Below, one piece after another: positions 27,059 through 38,487 of a stretch of 64,000 bases of DNA. The position numbers and the translations under genes were made by a program. The DNA is taken from contig CANGNV010000010.1 in the NCBI GenBank assembly GCA_947455485.1, positions 1 to 64,000 on the forward strand, written 5' to 3'. Every line of letters starts with the position of its first letter. The stretch's first letter is position 1. This stretch comes from Burkholderiaceae bacterium (GTDB lineage: Bacteria > Pseudomonadota > Gammaproteobacteria > Burkholderiales > Burkholderiaceae). The notes below the pieces were generated by a model that was given only the letters and a program-made list of their open reading frames with translations, ran no database searches and was not told the DNA's origin.

Positions 27059-27925
27059 TCATTGCTTCTGCTCACTTTTCTTGCCGTCTGCTTCGTTCTT
27101 TTTCAAACTTGCCGAAGCAAGATGTACTGCAAAACCATTTGCATAGCGCAAATCAATTGCATCTACGCGATTAGCCCACTTCTCTTGAACCTGAGGCCAA
27201 TATTTAAAGAGGCGCGCTACACGATCTTCAGTTAATGTTTTGTCGGAGCTTTCTTCGTCCCTACCGAACTCCACCTTCATACCGTTAGATAACTTCACAT
27301 GCCAGGCATAGCGCTCAGAGAGGGTTAAGCTTTTTACTTCCGCGCTCCAAGGCTTAAACCAAGCATTCGCTTTTTCATATAAGCGCATCACTTCCTTACT
27401 TGCATCTTCTGGTCCCGAGAAATCAATCAACTGAATTCCGTCTCCCACATCAGAAACACGACCAGCAAAAAGCTCGCCATGGGTATTCATTAAGGTATGA
27501 CTATCAGCCCCACCCCAAGTACCAAATGGTTTTTGCTCTTCAATACTTACAATTAATCCGTTAGGCCAAACTCTGCGAACATTGGCATGACGCACCCAAG
27601 GCATAGACTCGAAACCACGCTTCACATCCTCTAATCTCACGCTAAAGAAGTTTCCTTGGACCGTCTCTAAGACTTGTTGCTTCACTACAGGCTTATTAAT
27701 ATGCTTGAGCGTTTGCCCAGCCACCGGCTCAATCACTACTTGGCGCAATGCAAAGACGGGTCGCTGGCTTAACCACACCAAAATACCAACGCAAACCATC
27801 ACCGCGAAACAGCGCATCAAGAAACGGCTCAGCTTTTGCATCCGCTCTGGATGATTCCAAAGCGGAGATGCCAGTGAAGCAAATACTTCACCGAAGCCAT
27901 TTAAGAAGGCGCTCATCCGACTCAT
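27059..27925 (-). CDS. ftsQ: Cell division protein FtsQ
   Basis: This 288-residue bitopic protein has a short cytoplasmic N-terminus, one membrane segment at about residues 36-52 and a periplasmic POTRA domain beginning near [10 protein letters not shown]. It bridges early and late divisome proteins with FtsB and FtsL. The start overlaps the ddl stop by 4 bp (ATGA type). The C-terminus is rich in Lys and Glu. Confidence 0.94.
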   Translation of the reverse strand: MSRMSAFLNGFGEVFASLASPLWNHPERMQKLSRFLMRCFAVMVCVGILVWLSQRPVFALRQVVIEPVAGQTLKHINKPVVKQQVLETVQGNFFSVRLEDVKRGFESMPWVRHANVRRVWPNGLIVSIEEQKPFGTWGGADSHTLMNTHGELFAGRVSDVGDGIQLIDFSGPEDASKEVMRLYEKANAWFKPWSAEVKSLTLSERYAWHVKLSNGMKVEFGRDEESSDKTLTEDRVARLFKYWPQVQEKWANRVDAIDLRYANGFAVHLASASLKKNEADGKKSEQKQ

Positions 27926-28935
27926 GCTTGCGCAGCCCCTTTGTTATTTAAGGTCTGGCTAATGACCCAGAGAACTAATTCAGCATATTCAACACCCGCT
28001 GCTTTTGCGGCCATTGGAACTAAAGAATGTGAAGTCATACCTGGAGATGTATTCATCTCCAAAAGATAAGGTTTGCCAGTTTTTTGGTCGAGCATCACAT
28101 CGGCACGCCCCCAAGTCTTACAGCCGAGGGTGCGATAAGCTGCTAACGCCAATTCTTGAACCGCTTTATTTACTTCTGGTTCTAAGCCAGTTGGGCACAA
28201 GTATTTAGTCTCATCAGAAAAATACTTATTGTGGAAATCGTAATTGGCTTCTGGCGGGATGATTTTGATCACAGGCAATGCCTCAGCATTTTCTTCAAAA
28301 CCAACCAATGGGCAAGTTAACTCATCACCAACAATACAAGTTTCAGCAATTACCTTTTTATCCATCCCCGCAGCCAACTTATAGGCTGCAGGCAACTCGT
28401 CGACGGATTTCACTTTAGTTAAGCCAAGTGAAGAGCCCTCATGTGCCGGCTTCACAATTAATGGCAAACCCAAGTGCTTTACCACTGCGTTCCAATCACT
28501 ATCAGCTTTTAGCTCCTGAAACTCAGGAGTTGAAAGACCGCTACTGAGCCAGACAAGCTTAGTTGCAATTTTGTCGATCGCTAATGCAGAGGCCAGTACA
28601 CCACTACCGGTATAAGGCAAACCTAAAAGCTCGAGTAATCCTTGGATCGTGCCATCTTCACCATAACGTCCATGCAAAGAAATAAAGATGCGGTCAAATT
28701 TTTCATTTGCCAATTTAGTTGGGCAACGTAACCCCGGATCAAATGGATGCGCATCAACTCCTTTAGACAGCAGCGCATCCAACACACCATTACCTGACAT
28801 CAAGGAAATCTCACGCTCGCCAGAACGACCGCCAAGCAATACACCAACCCGACCAAGAGATTTGACATCTAAGCTTGCGAGGTCTTGCTTCACTCGCTCG
28901 CCCCAAGAAAGCAACTGTTGATTTTGCTTAGACAT
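27922..28935 (-). CDS. ddl: D-alanine--D-alanine ligase
   Basis: This 337-residue ATP-grasp enzyme makes the D-Ala-D-Ala dipeptide of peptidoglycan. Family signatures include [19 protein letters not shown] near the N-terminus, the [15 protein letters not shown] segment near 90-104 and the metal-binding [16 protein letters not shown] motif near 293-308. It overlaps murC by 8 bp and ftsQ by 4 bp, consistent with one dcw transcript. Confidence 0.96.
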   Translation of the reverse strand: MSKQNQQLLSWGERVKQDLASLDVKSLGRVGVLLGGRSGEREISLMSGNGVLDALLSKGVDAHPFDPGLRCPTKLANEKFDRIFISLHGRYGEDGTIQGLLELLGLPYTGSGVLASALAIDKIATKLVWLSSGLSTPEFQELKADSDWNAVVKHLGLPLIVKPAHEGSSLGLTKVKSVDELPAAYKLAAGMDKKVIAETCIVGDELTCPLVGFEENAEALPVIKIIPPEANYDFHNKYFSDETKYLCPTGLEPEVNKAVQELALAAYRTLGCKTWGRADVMLDQKTGKPYLLEMNTSPGMTSHSLVPMAAKAAGVEYAELVLWVISQTLNNKGAAQA

Positions 28936-30364
28936 GTTTTGCCTCCGCTAATACATGAGGCAATCCAGAAATAGATCCTGCACCCATCGTGATTAAGACA
29001 TCACCATCACGCAATAAGCTGCCGAGCTTTTCTGGCATCTCAGCAACACTCGGAGCAAAAGCTACGGCTGAGCTATCCAAAGAGGCCTTTAAAGCTTTAT
29101 CAACTGTTAGCGCAGCTTTCATAAGGCTTTGACCATCAGCGCCTGGAATCTTCGCTTCGCCGGCGGGGTAGACCTCAGTCAATACGAGGGCATCAAAGTT
29201 TTTGAGCACCTGTACAAATTCACCAAAGCAATCACGTGTTCTTGTAAAACGATGGGGTTGGAATGCCAACACTAGGCGTCGATCAGGATAAGCGCCACGG
29301 GCTGCGGATAATGTAGCCGCCATTTCAACAGGATGATGTCCGTAGTCATCTATCAATGTGAAACTTCCACCAGATGCCAAAGGAATCTCTCCATATCTTT
29401 GGAAGCGGCGACCAACGCCACTAAACTCAGACAAGGCCTTCACAATAGCTTCATCACCCACACCAAGCTCTGTAGCAATACCAATCGCCGCCAAGGCATT
29501 AAGAACGTTATGCAAGCCCGGTAAATTTAATTGCACTTCAAGTTGGCCTGGCTTATTTCCATGACGGCGTACAGTTTTACGATCAACCGTAAAGTGCATG
29601 CGAGTACCTTCAGCGCGCACATTACTTGCACGAATATCCGCATCTTCAGATAAGCCATAGCGCAATACTGGCTGTGACACAAATGGAATAATGTCGCGAA
29701 CATTCGCATCATCAATACAAAGCACAGCAACACCATAAAAAGGCATACGCTGAATAAACTGGACAAACGCTTGCTTCAATCTTGCCATGTCATGCTGATA
29801 GGTATCCATATGATCAGCATCGATATTGGTGACTACCTCCATCGCTGGGAATAATTGCAGGAATGAGGCATCAGACTCATCCGCTTCCACCACAATAAAG
29901 TCGCCCTGACCTAAGCGCGCATTAGCACCTGCAGAATTTAACTTGCCGCCAATCACAAAGGTTGGATCTAAGCCGCCTTCGGCCAAGACTGAGGCAACCA
30001 AACTGGTGGTCGTTGTTTTGCCATGGGTGCCTGCAATCGCAATGCCCTGTTTTAAACGCATGAGTTCACCGAGCATGACAGCGCGTTGAATCACAGGAAC
30101 CTTAGCTGCGCGGGCAGCTAGCACTTCCGGATTATTTCCTGCAACTGCAGTAGAAATTACTACCGCCTCTGCGGTACTAATATTTTTAGGATCATGGCCA
30201 ATATGAATGACTGCGCCTAAGTCTTTTAAGCGCTTAGTTGCAGCACCCTCAGCCAAATCGGATCCAGATACCTGATAACCCAAATTCAGAAGCACTTCAG
30301 CAATACCGCTCATGCCTGCGCCGCCAATACCAACAAAATGTATTTGCTGAACAATATGTTTCAT
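28928..30364 (-). CDS. murC: UDP-N-acetylmuramate--L-alanine ligase
   Basis: This ligase of about 478 residues adds L-Ala to UDP-MurNAc. It has the N-terminal [15 protein letters not shown] motif, the ATP-binding [11 protein letters not shown] loop and the C-terminal DDYGHHPVE motif. The reading frame extends to 30391, but the ATG at 30364 forms an ATGA overlap with the murG stop and starts right before the conserved motif, so that start was chosen. Positioned between murG and ddl. Confidence 0.96.
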   Translation of the reverse strand: MKHIVQQIHFVGIGGAGMSGIAEVLLNLGYQVSGSDLAEGAATKRLKDLGAVIHIGHDPKNISTAEAVVISTAVAGNNPEVLAARAAKVPVIQRAVMLGELMRLKQGIAIAGTHGKTTTTSLVASVLAEGGLDPTFVIGGKLNSAGANARLGQGDFIVVEADESDASFLQLFPAMEVVTNIDADHMDTYQHDMARLKQAFVQFIQRMPFYGVAVLCIDDANVRDIIPFVSQPVLRYGLSEDADIRASNVRAEGTRMHFTVDRKTVRRHGNKPGQLEVQLNLPGLHNVLNALAAIGIATELGVGDEAIVKALSEFSGVGRRFQRYGEIPLASGGSFTLIDDYGHHPVEMAATLSAARGAYPDRRLVLAFQPHRFTRTRDCFGEFVQVLKNFDALVLTEVYPAGEAKIPGADGQSLMKAALTVDKALKASLDSSAVAFAPSVAEMPEKLGSLLRDGDVLITMGAGSISGLPHVLAEAKHV

Positions 30365-31434
30365 ATACCTACTCCTGCACAGTCTGCACATACCTCAGCC
30401 ACACGCTGAGTTGCATGAGGCTTAGCTAAAGCATGGGCACGTTCAGCCATTGCCTGCAAATCTTGGCGGCTAAAGTTTTGAATCATGGATGCGAGATCCT
30501 GTGGATTGAGATCTTGTTGTGGGAGCAGAATTGCTGCATCTGCATCCGACAAAAAGCGAGCGTTCGCCGTCTGATGATCGTCAATTGCGTATGGGAATGG
30601 AATCAAGCAGGATGCAACACCACATGCTGCGATTTCTGAAACAGTCATTGCTCCAGAGCGGCAGATCACTAAATCTGCTTGAGCGTAAGCAGTTGGCATG
30701 TCGTCAATAAAAGGACGAATGTCAGCAGTAACGCCTAAGTCAGCATAACGCTGTTGTAAATCTGCGAGATGTTTATCGCCCGCCTGATGAATCACCTGTG
30801 GACGTGCGTCTTTATCCATCAATGCCAAGGCTGCCGGAATTGCTTCATTTAAAGCTGCGGCACCCAAGCTGCCACCAACTACTAGGATCGACAAAGGTCC
30901 AGTGCGTGTTTCATATCGTTTTGCTGGCGCGCCCACAGCTTCAAATTCTTCACGGATTGGATTGCCAACCCACTCGGCATGAGCCATCGTATCCGGGAAA
31001 CCAGTCAAGGTACGCATAGCAATTTTGGCTAGAGCACGATTAGCACTTCCCGCTACAGAATTAGCCTCATGCAGAACCAATGGCTTCTTCAAAAACTTCG
31101 TCATTAAGCCGCCAGGAAATGTAATGTATCCGCCCATACCTAAAACGACATTTGGCTTGATACGGCGCATGATCTTCAAACTCTGAACACTCGCCCTTGC
31201 GAGATTAAATGGCAACATCAATTTTGCTTTGATGCCTTTGCCACGCAAGCCGCCAAACTCAACCGCCTCGAATGGGAAATCACAAGCTTTTACTAGGCGA
31301 TATTCCATACCGCTTTGATTGCCAAGCCAAAAAACTTTCCAGCCACAGATGCGTAGATATTCAGCAACAGCGAGGCCTGGGAAAATATGTCCCCCAGTAC
31401 CGCCAGCCATAATCAAGATAGATGGCTTGGTCAT
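30361..31434 (-). CDS. murG: Lipid II synthase (UDP-GlcNAc transferase)
   Basis: This 357-residue GT28 enzyme adds GlcNAc to lipid I on the inner face of the membrane. The N-terminal motif [16 protein letters not shown] and the C-terminal donor-binding stretch [15 protein letters not shown] are intact, and a hydrophobic patch near residues 70-90 fits membrane association. It overlaps ftsW and murC by 4 bp each. Confidence 0.97.
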   Translation of the reverse strand: MTKPSILIMAGGTGGHIFPGLAVAEYLRICGWKVFWLGNQSGMEYRLVKACDFPFEAVEFGGLRGKGIKAKLMLPFNLARASVQSLKIMRRIKPNVVLGMGGYITFPGGLMTKFLKKPLVLHEANSVAGSANRALAKIAMRTLTGFPDTMAHAEWVGNPIREEFEAVGAPAKRYETRTGPLSILVVGGSLGAAALNEAIPAALALMDKDARPQVIHQAGDKHLADLQQRYADLGVTADIRPFIDDMPTAYAQADLVICRSGAMTVSEIAACGVASCLIPFPYAIDDHQTANARFLSDADAAILLPQQDLNPQDLASMIQNFSRQDLQAMAERAHALAKPHATQRVAEVCADCAGVGI

Positions 31435-32702
31435 AGCTTGCCACCTCGCATCAAGATTCGGTTCTCATAATCAATACGCAGGAGCATGGCGAGTGCCACT
31501 GCATTCATCAAAATTCCTGAACCACCATAACTGACCAAAGGAAGAGTCAAGCCTTTGGTAGGGAGCAAACCTAAGTTCACACCCATATTGATAAATGCCT
31601 GCCAACCAATCCATATCGCTACGCCCTTAGCGGCAAGGCCAGCAAAACTACGATCTAATTGCAAAGCAGTGCGGCCAATCAGGAATGCGCGACGTACGAT
31701 CCAATAGAACAAGAAGATCATCACTACTACACCAACAAATCCGAGCTCCTCACCAATCACAGCCATGATGAAATCGGTATGCGCTTCAGGAAGGTAATGT
31801 AATTTTTCAACACTACCACCTAGACCTAGTCCAAACCATTCACCACGGCCGAATGCCATAAGTGAGTGGGTTAACTGATATCCCTTATTCGCTGCATTAT
31901 CGACTTGCCATGGATCCATAAACGCCAACATACGGCCACGACGGAATGGTGAAAGTGCAATCATCGTGGCACCACTCATTAGGCCAACTAAGATTAAGCC
32001 GCCAAACAATTTAGCGTTAATACCGCCCAAGAACAAAATTCCAAAAGCAATTAAGGCGACCACTACGAATGCGCCCATGTCAGGTTCAGCCATCAGTAGG
32101 CCACCAACCAAGGCAACAGCGATACCCATGGGCAACATGCCCTTAACAAATGAGTGGAGATACTCTTGGCGTTGCACTGTGTAGCTTGCGGCAAAAATTA
32201 CTGCAGCAAATTTCATTAATTCAGATGGCTGGAAGTTCATGAGTCCCAATGGAATCCAACGCTTCGCACCGTTTACGCCCTTACCTACACCAGGGATGAG
32301 AACAGCAATCAAGAGTAAAACCGTAAAGCCAAAAATGACTGGTGAATAACGATCCCAAACTTTGGTTGGAATCTTAAATGCCCAAATACCAACACCAATA
32401 GCAATTGCCAATGAAATGCAATGCCGAATTAAGAAGAAGTTGCTACTGTAATTTGCGTACTTAGGACCATCAGCCAAAGTAATGGATGCGGAGTAGACCA
32501 TGACCAAGCCGATCAAAGCTAAAGATAGCACCGCCCAAACCAATAACTGGTCATAGTCCATCATGCGTGAGCGAGTTTGCTCAACACCAGAAACTGCATC
32601 TCTCAAGCCGCTACGGAAATTATCTATCCCGCCTCTGGAGATATTCCAGAAGCGGCCAAGGCCCAAACGATTCTCAGGAAAAAGTTTTTCCTTCAAACTC
32701 AT
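31431..32702 (-). CDS. ftsW: Lipid II polymerase FtsW (SEDS family)
   Basis: This 423-residue membrane protein has about ten transmembrane segments and the SEDS hallmarks: MVYSAS near residue 69, FQPSELMKFA near 157, the AHTDFIMAVIGEELG loop near 288 and GLLPTKGLTLPLVSYGGSG near the end. It polymerises glycan strands at the septum with FtsI. The cytoplasmic N-terminus of about 50 residues is longer than in many FtsW proteins. It overlaps murD by 4 bp. Confidence 0.97.
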   Translation of the reverse strand: MSLKEKLFPENRLGLGRFWNISRGGIDNFRSGLRDAVSGVEQTRSRMMDYDQLLVWAVLSLALIGLVMVYSASITLADGPKYANYSSNFFLIRHCISLAIAIGVGIWAFKIPTKVWDRYSPVIFGFTVLLLIAVLIPGVGKGVNGAKRWIPLGLMNFQPSELMKFAAVIFAASYTVQRQEYLHSFVKGMLPMGIAVALVGGLLMAEPDMGAFVVVALIAFGILFLGGINAKLFGGLILVGLMSGATMIALSPFRRGRMLAFMDPWQVDNAANKGYQLTHSLMAFGRGEWFGLGLGGSVEKLHYLPEAHTDFIMAVIGEELGFVGVVVMIFLFYWIVRRAFLIGRTALQLDRSFAGLAAKGVAIWIGWQAFINMGVNLGLLPTKGLTLPLVSYGGSGILMNAVALAMLLRIDYENRILMRGGKL

Positions 32703-34318
32703 GCATGGACTCCTTCGAATTGCATTCCCAATTCTTGAACTTCAGCAACGAATGCTTCAGCTCGCGCTACATAATCGCTGAACTGATCAAAACTAGCGCA
32801 AGCTGGTGAGAGTAAAACGATATCGCCAGACTGAGCTTGTTTTGCGGCTTCTGACACTGCGTTTTGGAGAGTCTCGCTCATCACACAGGGTACTGAGTCA
32901 GCCAAAGCCTCGGCAATAATTGGCGCATCCTTACCAATCAGGAAAACACCTTTTACAAAACGCAGTGCGGGATCGCGTAAAGGACTAAAGTCTTGACCCT
33001 TTCCTTCACCACCAGCAATCAGCCAGATCCGCTTGCCAGACTCATTGGCACTTAAACCATTGAGTGCGGCAACAGTTGCCCCTACATTGGTGCCCTTACT
33101 GTCATCCACATACTCAACATTCGACACAATCGAAACACTTTGAACGCGGTGCGGTTCACCATGGTAGTCACGCAAACCATGTAAAAGCACATTCATTGGC
33201 AAGCCAGCTGCGCGCGCCAAGGCTAATGAAGCTAATGCATTTAAGGCATTGTGGCGACCACGAATGCGTAAAGCATCAGCAGGTATTAAACGCTTTAGTC
33301 TTAATGGCTCTTCCTCTACAGCAGCAGCTTTACGACGACGCTTAGGTTGAGGCTCAAGATCTTCATCCACCTCAGCCCAGACTAGCCAATCAATTCCACC
33401 GGCGCGTAGATCATGCTCAATCCCAAAGGCACCCTGCTCATCAGGTCGACTTGCACCAAAAGTAATAACTAATTTATTTGCTTTTTGCTCGTCAGTCAGC
33501 AGATTCATTACCAGTGAATCATCACGATTCAGAATGCAAATAGTGTCTTGGCCAAAGATATTCGCTTTTGCATCAACATAGGCCTGCATATCACCATGCC
33601 AATCCAAGTGATCTTGCGTAATATTTAATACAGTTGCCGCCGTTGCATTAAAGGTGCTCGTGTAAACCAATTGGAAGCTGGAGAGTTCCAGCACCCAAAT
33701 CTCAGGCATATCAACAACTTGATCAGATTCATCTAGACAAGACATCAACTTATCTAAAGCTGCTGGGCTGATATTTCCAGCTACGGCAACTTTCTTACCG
33801 GCACGCTCACACAACCGCCCTGTCAGCGCAGTCGTAGTTGTCTTGCCATTTGTTCCGGTGATTGCCAATAAGGCTGGCTTATATTCAGACTCTGCGACTT
33901 GGGCCATACGATCTAATGCAGCAATAGCTCTGGCAAAGAATTCCAATTCACCCCAGATATCAATATGAGCTTCTTGCGCCTTAGTTAAGAAAGAGGCTGT
34001 TGGCTCTTGAAGTGGGGATAAGCCAGGGCTAATTCCGATGACATCAATATTCTTTAAATTAATGTCATCAAGAGGTCCAAAGAAGACCTCTTGAAGCCCT
34101 GCAAATTCAAGATCAGCCAACCAAGCTTTTTGGCGCTCATTTAGCTTTTCGCGATCACGCGTATCAACTAGGCTAACCTTGGCAGCGTTCCGCAAACACC
34201 ACTTAGCCATTGCGTAGCCAGACTCTCCCAATCCTAAGATTAAGAAATGCTGAGGTGCTTGATAGCCCTCGTCTGCGATCAGAGCTGGGTTAGCGAAGGC
34301 TTGGTCTAAGTTATGCAT
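32699..34318 (-). CDS. murD: UDP-N-acetylmuramoyl-L-alanine--D-glutamate ligase, with an insert
   Basis: This 539-residue ligase adds D-Glu to UDP-MurNAc-Ala. The ATP loop ITGTNGKTTTTAL lies near residues 153-165, with the N-terminal LGLGESGYAMA motif and the catalytic TQDHLDWHG segment near 234-242. It is longer than typical MurD (about 440-500). Part of the excess is a charged, low-complexity insert at about 316-343 containing KRRRK followed by EEE. Core motifs are intact, so the enzyme should be active. It lies 10 bp after mraY. Confidence 0.95.
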   Translation of the reverse strand: MHNLDQAFANPALIADEGYQAPQHFLILGLGESGYAMAKWCLRNAAKVSLVDTRDREKLNERQKAWLADLEFAGLQEVFFGPLDDINLKNIDVIGISPGLSPLQEPTASFLTKAQEAHIDIWGELEFFARAIAALDRMAQVAESEYKPALLAITGTNGKTTTTALTGRLCERAGKKVAVAGNISPAALDKLMSCLDESDQVVDMPEIWVLELSSFQLVYTSTFNATAATVLNITQDHLDWHGDMQAYVDAKANIFGQDTICILNRDDSLVMNLLTDEQKANKLVITFGASRPDEQGAFGIEHDLRAGGIDWLVWAEVDEDLEPQPKRRRKAAAVEEEPLRLKRLIPADALRIRGRHNALNALASLALARAAGLPMNVLLHGLRDYHGEPHRVQSVSIVSNVEYVDDSKGTNVGATVAALNGLSANESGKRIWLIAGGEGKGQDFSPLRDPALRFVKGVFLIGKDAPIIAEALADSVPCVMSETLQNAVSEAAKQAQSGDIVLLSPACASFDQFSDYVARAEAFVAEVQELGMQFEGVHA

Positions 34319-34328
34319 ATTCTTTGGC

Positions 34329-35498
34329 TTACCGTAATTTCAGGCTGGAGAGGCCAATGAGAACTAATAAAATGGTGATGATCCAGAAACGAACTACTAC
34401 TTGTGTTTCGCGCCAGCCACCTAATTCGAAATGGTGATGAAGTGGTGCCATCCTAAAAATACGACGACCCTCACCAAAGCGCTTCTTGGTAAATTTGAAC
34501 CAAAACACTTGCAGCATTACTGATAGTGTTTCTGCCACAAAGATTCCGCCCATAACAAAGAGCACAATTTCCTGGCGAACAATCACCGCAATAGTACCGA
34601 GTGCTCCACCCAATGCGAGTGCACCAACATCACCCATAAATACTTGAGCAGGATGTGTGTTGTACCAAAGGAATGCTAGTCCCGCACCACCCATGGCACC
34701 ACAGAAAATCATGAGCTCACCCGCACCCGGGATATAAGGAAACAATAAATACTTTGCGTAAATTGCGTTACCCATTACATAAGCAAAAGCACCCAGAGCG
34801 GCACCAACCAATATCACTGGCATGATTACCAGGCCATCAAGTCCATCTGTGAGATTTACGGCGTTACTACTGCCAACAATGACTAAGTAACTCAAAATGA
34901 TGAAGCCCATTACGCCCAGCGGGTAGCTAATCTCTTTCATAAAAGGAATCAGCAAGTTTGATTTTGCTGGCAGATCCAAGGCAAATCCGCTTTTGAGCCA
35001 CTCAAAGAATAATTGCAAGACTTTGAGGTTATTTACTTCAGATACGGAGAAGGCTAAATAAATAGCGGCAAATAATCCAATCAAAGTCTGCCAAAAGAAT
35101 TTTTCGCGTGAGGCCATTCCTTTGGGATCTTTACGCGCTACTTTGCGGTAATCATCAACCCAACCCACCAAACCAAATCCAAAGGTCACAATCATCACAA
35201 TCCAAATAAAGCGATTGCTCAAATCAGCCCACAACATGCAGGAGATAAAAATACCTAAAAGGATTAATACGCCACCCATTGTTGGGGTACCTGATTTCAC
35301 TAAATGGGTTTGCGGGCCATCCGTACGAACCGCTTGACCCATCTTCAATGCAGTCAACTTGCGTATAACCCATGGACCAGCCGCCAAGCCAATCAGCAAA
35401 GCAGTCACTGTTGCCATAACCGCTCTAAAAGTGATGTAGTTAAAGACTCGGAAGAATCCAAAATCATCCTGCAACCATTGCGCCAATATCAAGAGCAT
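34329..35498 (-). CDS. mraY: Phospho-MurNAc-pentapeptide transferase (lipid I synthase)
   Basis: This 389-residue membrane enzyme transfers phospho-MurNAc-pentapeptide to undecaprenyl phosphate. It has about ten membrane segments, the SGTPTMGG motif near residue 69, the WVDDYRKV Asp pair near 112-119, [12 protein letters not shown] near 212-223 and the [13 protein letters not shown] motif near 350. All catalytic aspartates are in place. Its start overlaps the murF end by 10 bp. Confidence 0.98.
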   Translation of the reverse strand: MLLILAQWLQDDFGFFRVFNYITFRAVMATVTALLIGLAAGPWVIRKLTALKMGQAVRTDGPQTHLVKSGTPTMGGVLILLGIFISCMLWADLSNRFIWIVMIVTFGFGLVGWVDDYRKVARKDPKGMASREKFFWQTLIGLFAAIYLAFSVSEVNNLKVLQLFFEWLKSGFALDLPAKSNLLIPFMKEISYPLGVMGFIILSYLVIVGSSNAVNLTDGLDGLVIMPVILVGAALGAFAYVMGNAIYAKYLLFPYIPGAGELMIFCGAMGGAGLAFLWYNTHPAQVFMGDVGALALGGALGTIAVIVRQEIVLFVMGGIFVAETLSVMLQVFWFKFTKKRFGEGRRIFRMAPLHHHFELGGWRETQVVVRFWIITILLVLIGLSSLKLR

Positions 35499-36937
35499 GT
35501 TTTAGCCTCCTCTAATAAGGCCTGTACTACACGCTCCATACGCATAAAACGAGATCCCTTAACCAAAATATCTAAGTGCAACTGCTTACCTGACTCTTGA
35601 TCTGCGAGCGCCACATTAAGCTCTTCAAGCAACTGATCTAGCGTGGTAAAGTGAGTAGCACTGCTAGCAGACTGAGTCTTTCCTGAATCATTAAAGCCCT
35701 GCACCGCAAATTTGCACTGCTCTCCGAGCGCAAATAACTTAACTATTCCCTGCTCAGCAGCATAGGCTCCAACTTCCTCATGGAACGCAGGACCTTGATC
35801 ACCTACTTCGCCCATATCACCCAATACCAACCAAGAAGCATTGCCAGACTGTTTAAGCGCATCAATAGCAGCCCTTACAGAATCTGGGTTCGCGTTGTAA
35901 CTATCATCAATCAAGGTGCGACCCGCATTCAAAGGCTTTGATTGCATGCGTCCATTTACCGGAACAAAAGATTCCAGACCGGCTTTGATTTGATCCAAAC
36001 TCAATCCAGCACCTAAAGCAACTGCGCTAGCCGCTAGAGCATTGCGCACATTATGGTTTCCTAAGGTATTGAGCTGAACTTCAACCCTGCCAAGTTCAGT
36101 TGAAATTTCAATTCTTCCGCTAGCTAATAACTTTCCAGTTACAGAGGCTTTGACTAACGCCGAATCCGCAGATAAAGCAAAGTCAATTACCTTGCGTCCT
36201 GCAGCAGCTTGATGCCAAACCGCAGAGAATTCGGAGTCAGCTGGAAATACTGCAACACCATCCGCAGGAAGTGCAATCAAAGCGCTCGCATGTTCTTTTG
36301 CGACCGCTTCTACAGTCGCCATAAATTCTTGATGCTCGCGCTGGGCATTGTTGATAAGGGCAATATTGGCTTGAGCAATCAGGGCTAACTCCGCTGTTTC
36401 GCCAGGATGATTCATCCCTAACTCAATCACTGCTAAGCGGTCGGTTGATCGCATGCGTAGCAAGGTTAAAGGTAGGCCAATATCATTATTGAAGTTACCT
36501 TTAGTCACCAGAGTGCGCTCTTCACCGGCAGCTGCCTTGAAGATTGAAGCAATCATCTCTTTTACAGTGGTCTTGCCATTAGATCCCGTTACCAAAGCTA
36601 CTGGGATAGAAAACTGTGCACGCCATGCCTTTGCCAACTCACCCAAACCCTGTTTAACATCCTGGACACATACTGCAGGTAAGTTTGCAGGGCATTCTTC
36701 TTTATGGCTAATAAGTGCTGCACTTGCGCCCGCTGTTGCCACATCACCCAAGAAATCATGCGCATCGAAACGATCGCCAGACAAAGCAATAAATAATTCG
36801 CCAGACTGAATCTGACGACTATCGCTCCCAACCTGAGAAATGGAAATTCCTTCAGCAGACTTTGCGTCAGCATGAATCAACTGACTGCCTGGCAACATAG
36901 CATGGACTTGGGCGAGAGTAGTCATGGGCGTACTCAT
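35489..36937 (-). CDS. murF: UDP-MurNAc-tripeptide--D-Ala-D-Ala ligase
   Basis: This 482-residue ligase adds D-Ala-D-Ala to complete the pentapeptide. The ATP loop [13 protein letters not shown] is near 115-127, the central [14 protein letters not shown] motif near 146-159 and the [15 protein letters not shown] motif near 342-356. It overlaps murE by 4 bp and mraY by 10 bp, as in other tightly packed dcw clusters. Confidence 0.97.
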   Translation of the reverse strand: MSTPMTTLAQVHAMLPGSQLIHADAKSAEGISISQVGSDSRQIQSGELFIALSGDRFDAHDFLGDVATAGASAALISHKEECPANLPAVCVQDVKQGLGELAKAWRAQFSIPVALVTGSNGKTTVKEMIASIFKAAAGEERTLVTKGNFNNDIGLPLTLLRMRSTDRLAVIELGMNHPGETAELALIAQANIALINNAQREHQEFMATVEAVAKEHASALIALPADGVAVFPADSEFSAVWHQAAAGRKVIDFALSADSALVKASVTGKLLASGRIEISTELGRVEVQLNTLGNHNVRNALAASAVALGAGLSLDQIKAGLESFVPVNGRMQSKPLNAGRTLIDDSYNANPDSVRAAIDALKQSGNASWLVLGDMGEVGDQGPAFHEEVGAYAAEQGIVKLFALGEQCKFAVQGFNDSGKTQSASSATHFTTLDQLLEELNVALADQESGKQLHLDILVKGSRFMRMERVVQALLEEAKTCS

Positions 36938-38487
36938 ACGCTACCCCCTGCAGCTAAACGAATATGCTCTTGATCAGAAAAATCAAATTTCTTGCCACTG
37001 ATTTCTTGAGTAGACTCATGTCCCTTGCCTGCAACCAGAACAATATCCTTAGTATCGGCATGTCGTACCGCAGCCATAATGGCAGCCGCTCTATCAGGAA
37101 GCGCCTGCACATTCGATAGGTCGCCTGACATACCAGCTTGAATCATGGCAATAATAGAAGCTGGATCTTCAGATCTGGGGTTATCACTCGTAATCACAAT
37201 ATGATCAGCAAACTCTTGCGCTGCGCGACCCATTTGTGGGCGCTTACCTGAATCTCGATCGCCACCGCAACCGAACACACACCATACTTTTCCGTTACGT
37301 TGATTTGCAATGGGGCGTAATGCATTTAATGCTTTAACGAGAGCATCTCGTGTATGCGCATAGTCCACAACAATTAATGGCCCCTCAGTTCTTTGTGTTT
37401 TATTTAAGTGAATCAGCTCCATCCGGCCTGGAACAGCACTCAACTTACTCATGCGCTTAGAGGCTTCGCTGGGGCTTAAGCCTTGGGCCAATAGAGTTGT
37501 CCAAACAGCAAGGCAATTACTTAAATTAAATTCACCCAATACTGCAAGCTGAACAGCGCTTGAACCTGACGCATCACAGTTAAATTGAGATTCATAGCCC
37601 GCAGTTGTAAACAGAGTATTTTCTGCATAAGCACGTTTCAAACGGTCGCCAAATTTTTCAAATCCGGCAAATGCATTGCTACTTAATGCGTAGCCCCATA
37701 CTTGAGGACCGTCGACAGCGAGAAGCTTCATTGCTAATTCGCGCCCAAATGCATCATCAAAATTGATGATGGCATTCTCAAGCTGGGGCAACTGAAATAG
37801 CTTTGCTTTTGCCTCAGCGTACTCACCCATCGTGCCGTGATAATCCAAATGATCTTGAGTCAAATTGGTAAATACCGCAGTACGCACATCCAAACCAGAA
37901 ATGCGGTCTTGATCGAGCGCATGGGAAGAAATCTCTATCGCCACCTGCTGAGCACCCGCTTCAAGCAATTCTTTTAATTGAGTCTGTAAACGCGGTGCAT
38001 CGGGTGTGGTGTAGCCAGTCTCGGTCAATGCACCCGGGAAGCCGGTACCTAAAGTACCTAAAACTGCTGCTCGATGATTAGATTCATCCAAGGCCTGTGC
38101 CAGCCACTGAGTAATACTGGTTTTTCCGTTGGTGCCGGTAACGCCGATAACATTCAGCTGTCTACTTGGGTAGCCATACCACTCGGCACAGAGTTCTCCA
38201 GCTAAGCTAGATAAATTATCAACAGCAAAACATTCTGAGCGATCTAGGTATTCGTTGGCAACACCATCTGCGGGATCAAATACGACAGCTGCCGCTCCAT
38301 TTGCTAAGGCAGCTGCAATGTAATCACGACCGTCACGCAAGGCATTGCCATGACCAACGGAGTATGCAAAGAAGATATCGCCAGATTGAATTTGACGACT
38401 ATCAGCAGTTACTTTTGCAGCTGCGGATGTGAGATCACGTAAATGAGAGACCAAGAGATGGGGTTCGATATTGATCATAGCCATCAT
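36934..38487 (-). CDS. murE: UDP-MurNAc-L-Ala-D-Glu--meso-diaminopimelate ligase
   Basis: This 517-residue ligase adds the third stem-peptide residue. The ATP loop GVTGTNGKTSITQW is near 114-127. The DNPR motif (SDNPRSEDP, near 431-439) is the known marker for meso-diaminopimelate rather than lysine, so Gram-negative type peptidoglycan is expected. The gene overlaps ftsI and murF by 4 bp each. The reading frame opens with two methionines, so the start may be 6 nt further in. Confidence 0.97.
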   Translation of the reverse strand: MMAMINIEPHLLVSHLRDLTSAAAKVTADSRQIQSGDIFFAYSVGHGNALRDGRDYIAAALANGAAAVVFDPADGVANEYLDRSECFAVDNLSSLAGELCAEWYGYPSRQLNVIGVTGTNGKTSITQWLAQALDESNHRAAVLGTLGTGFPGALTETGYTTPDAPRLQTQLKELLEAGAQQVAIEISSHALDQDRISGLDVRTAVFTNLTQDHLDYHGTMGEYAEAKAKLFQLPQLENAIINFDDAFGRELAMKLLAVDGPQVWGYALSSNAFAGFEKFGDRLKRAYAENTLFTTAGYESQFNCDASGSSAVQLAVLGEFNLSNCLAVWTTLLAQGLSPSEASKRMSKLSAVPGRMELIHLNKTQRTEGPLIVVDYAHTRDALVKALNALRPIANQRNGKVWCVFGCGGDRDSGKRPQMGRAAQEFADHIVITSDNPRSEDPASIIAMIQAGMSGDLSNVQALPDRAAAIMAAVRHADTKDIVLVAGKGHESTQEISGKKFDFSDQEHIRLAAGGSV

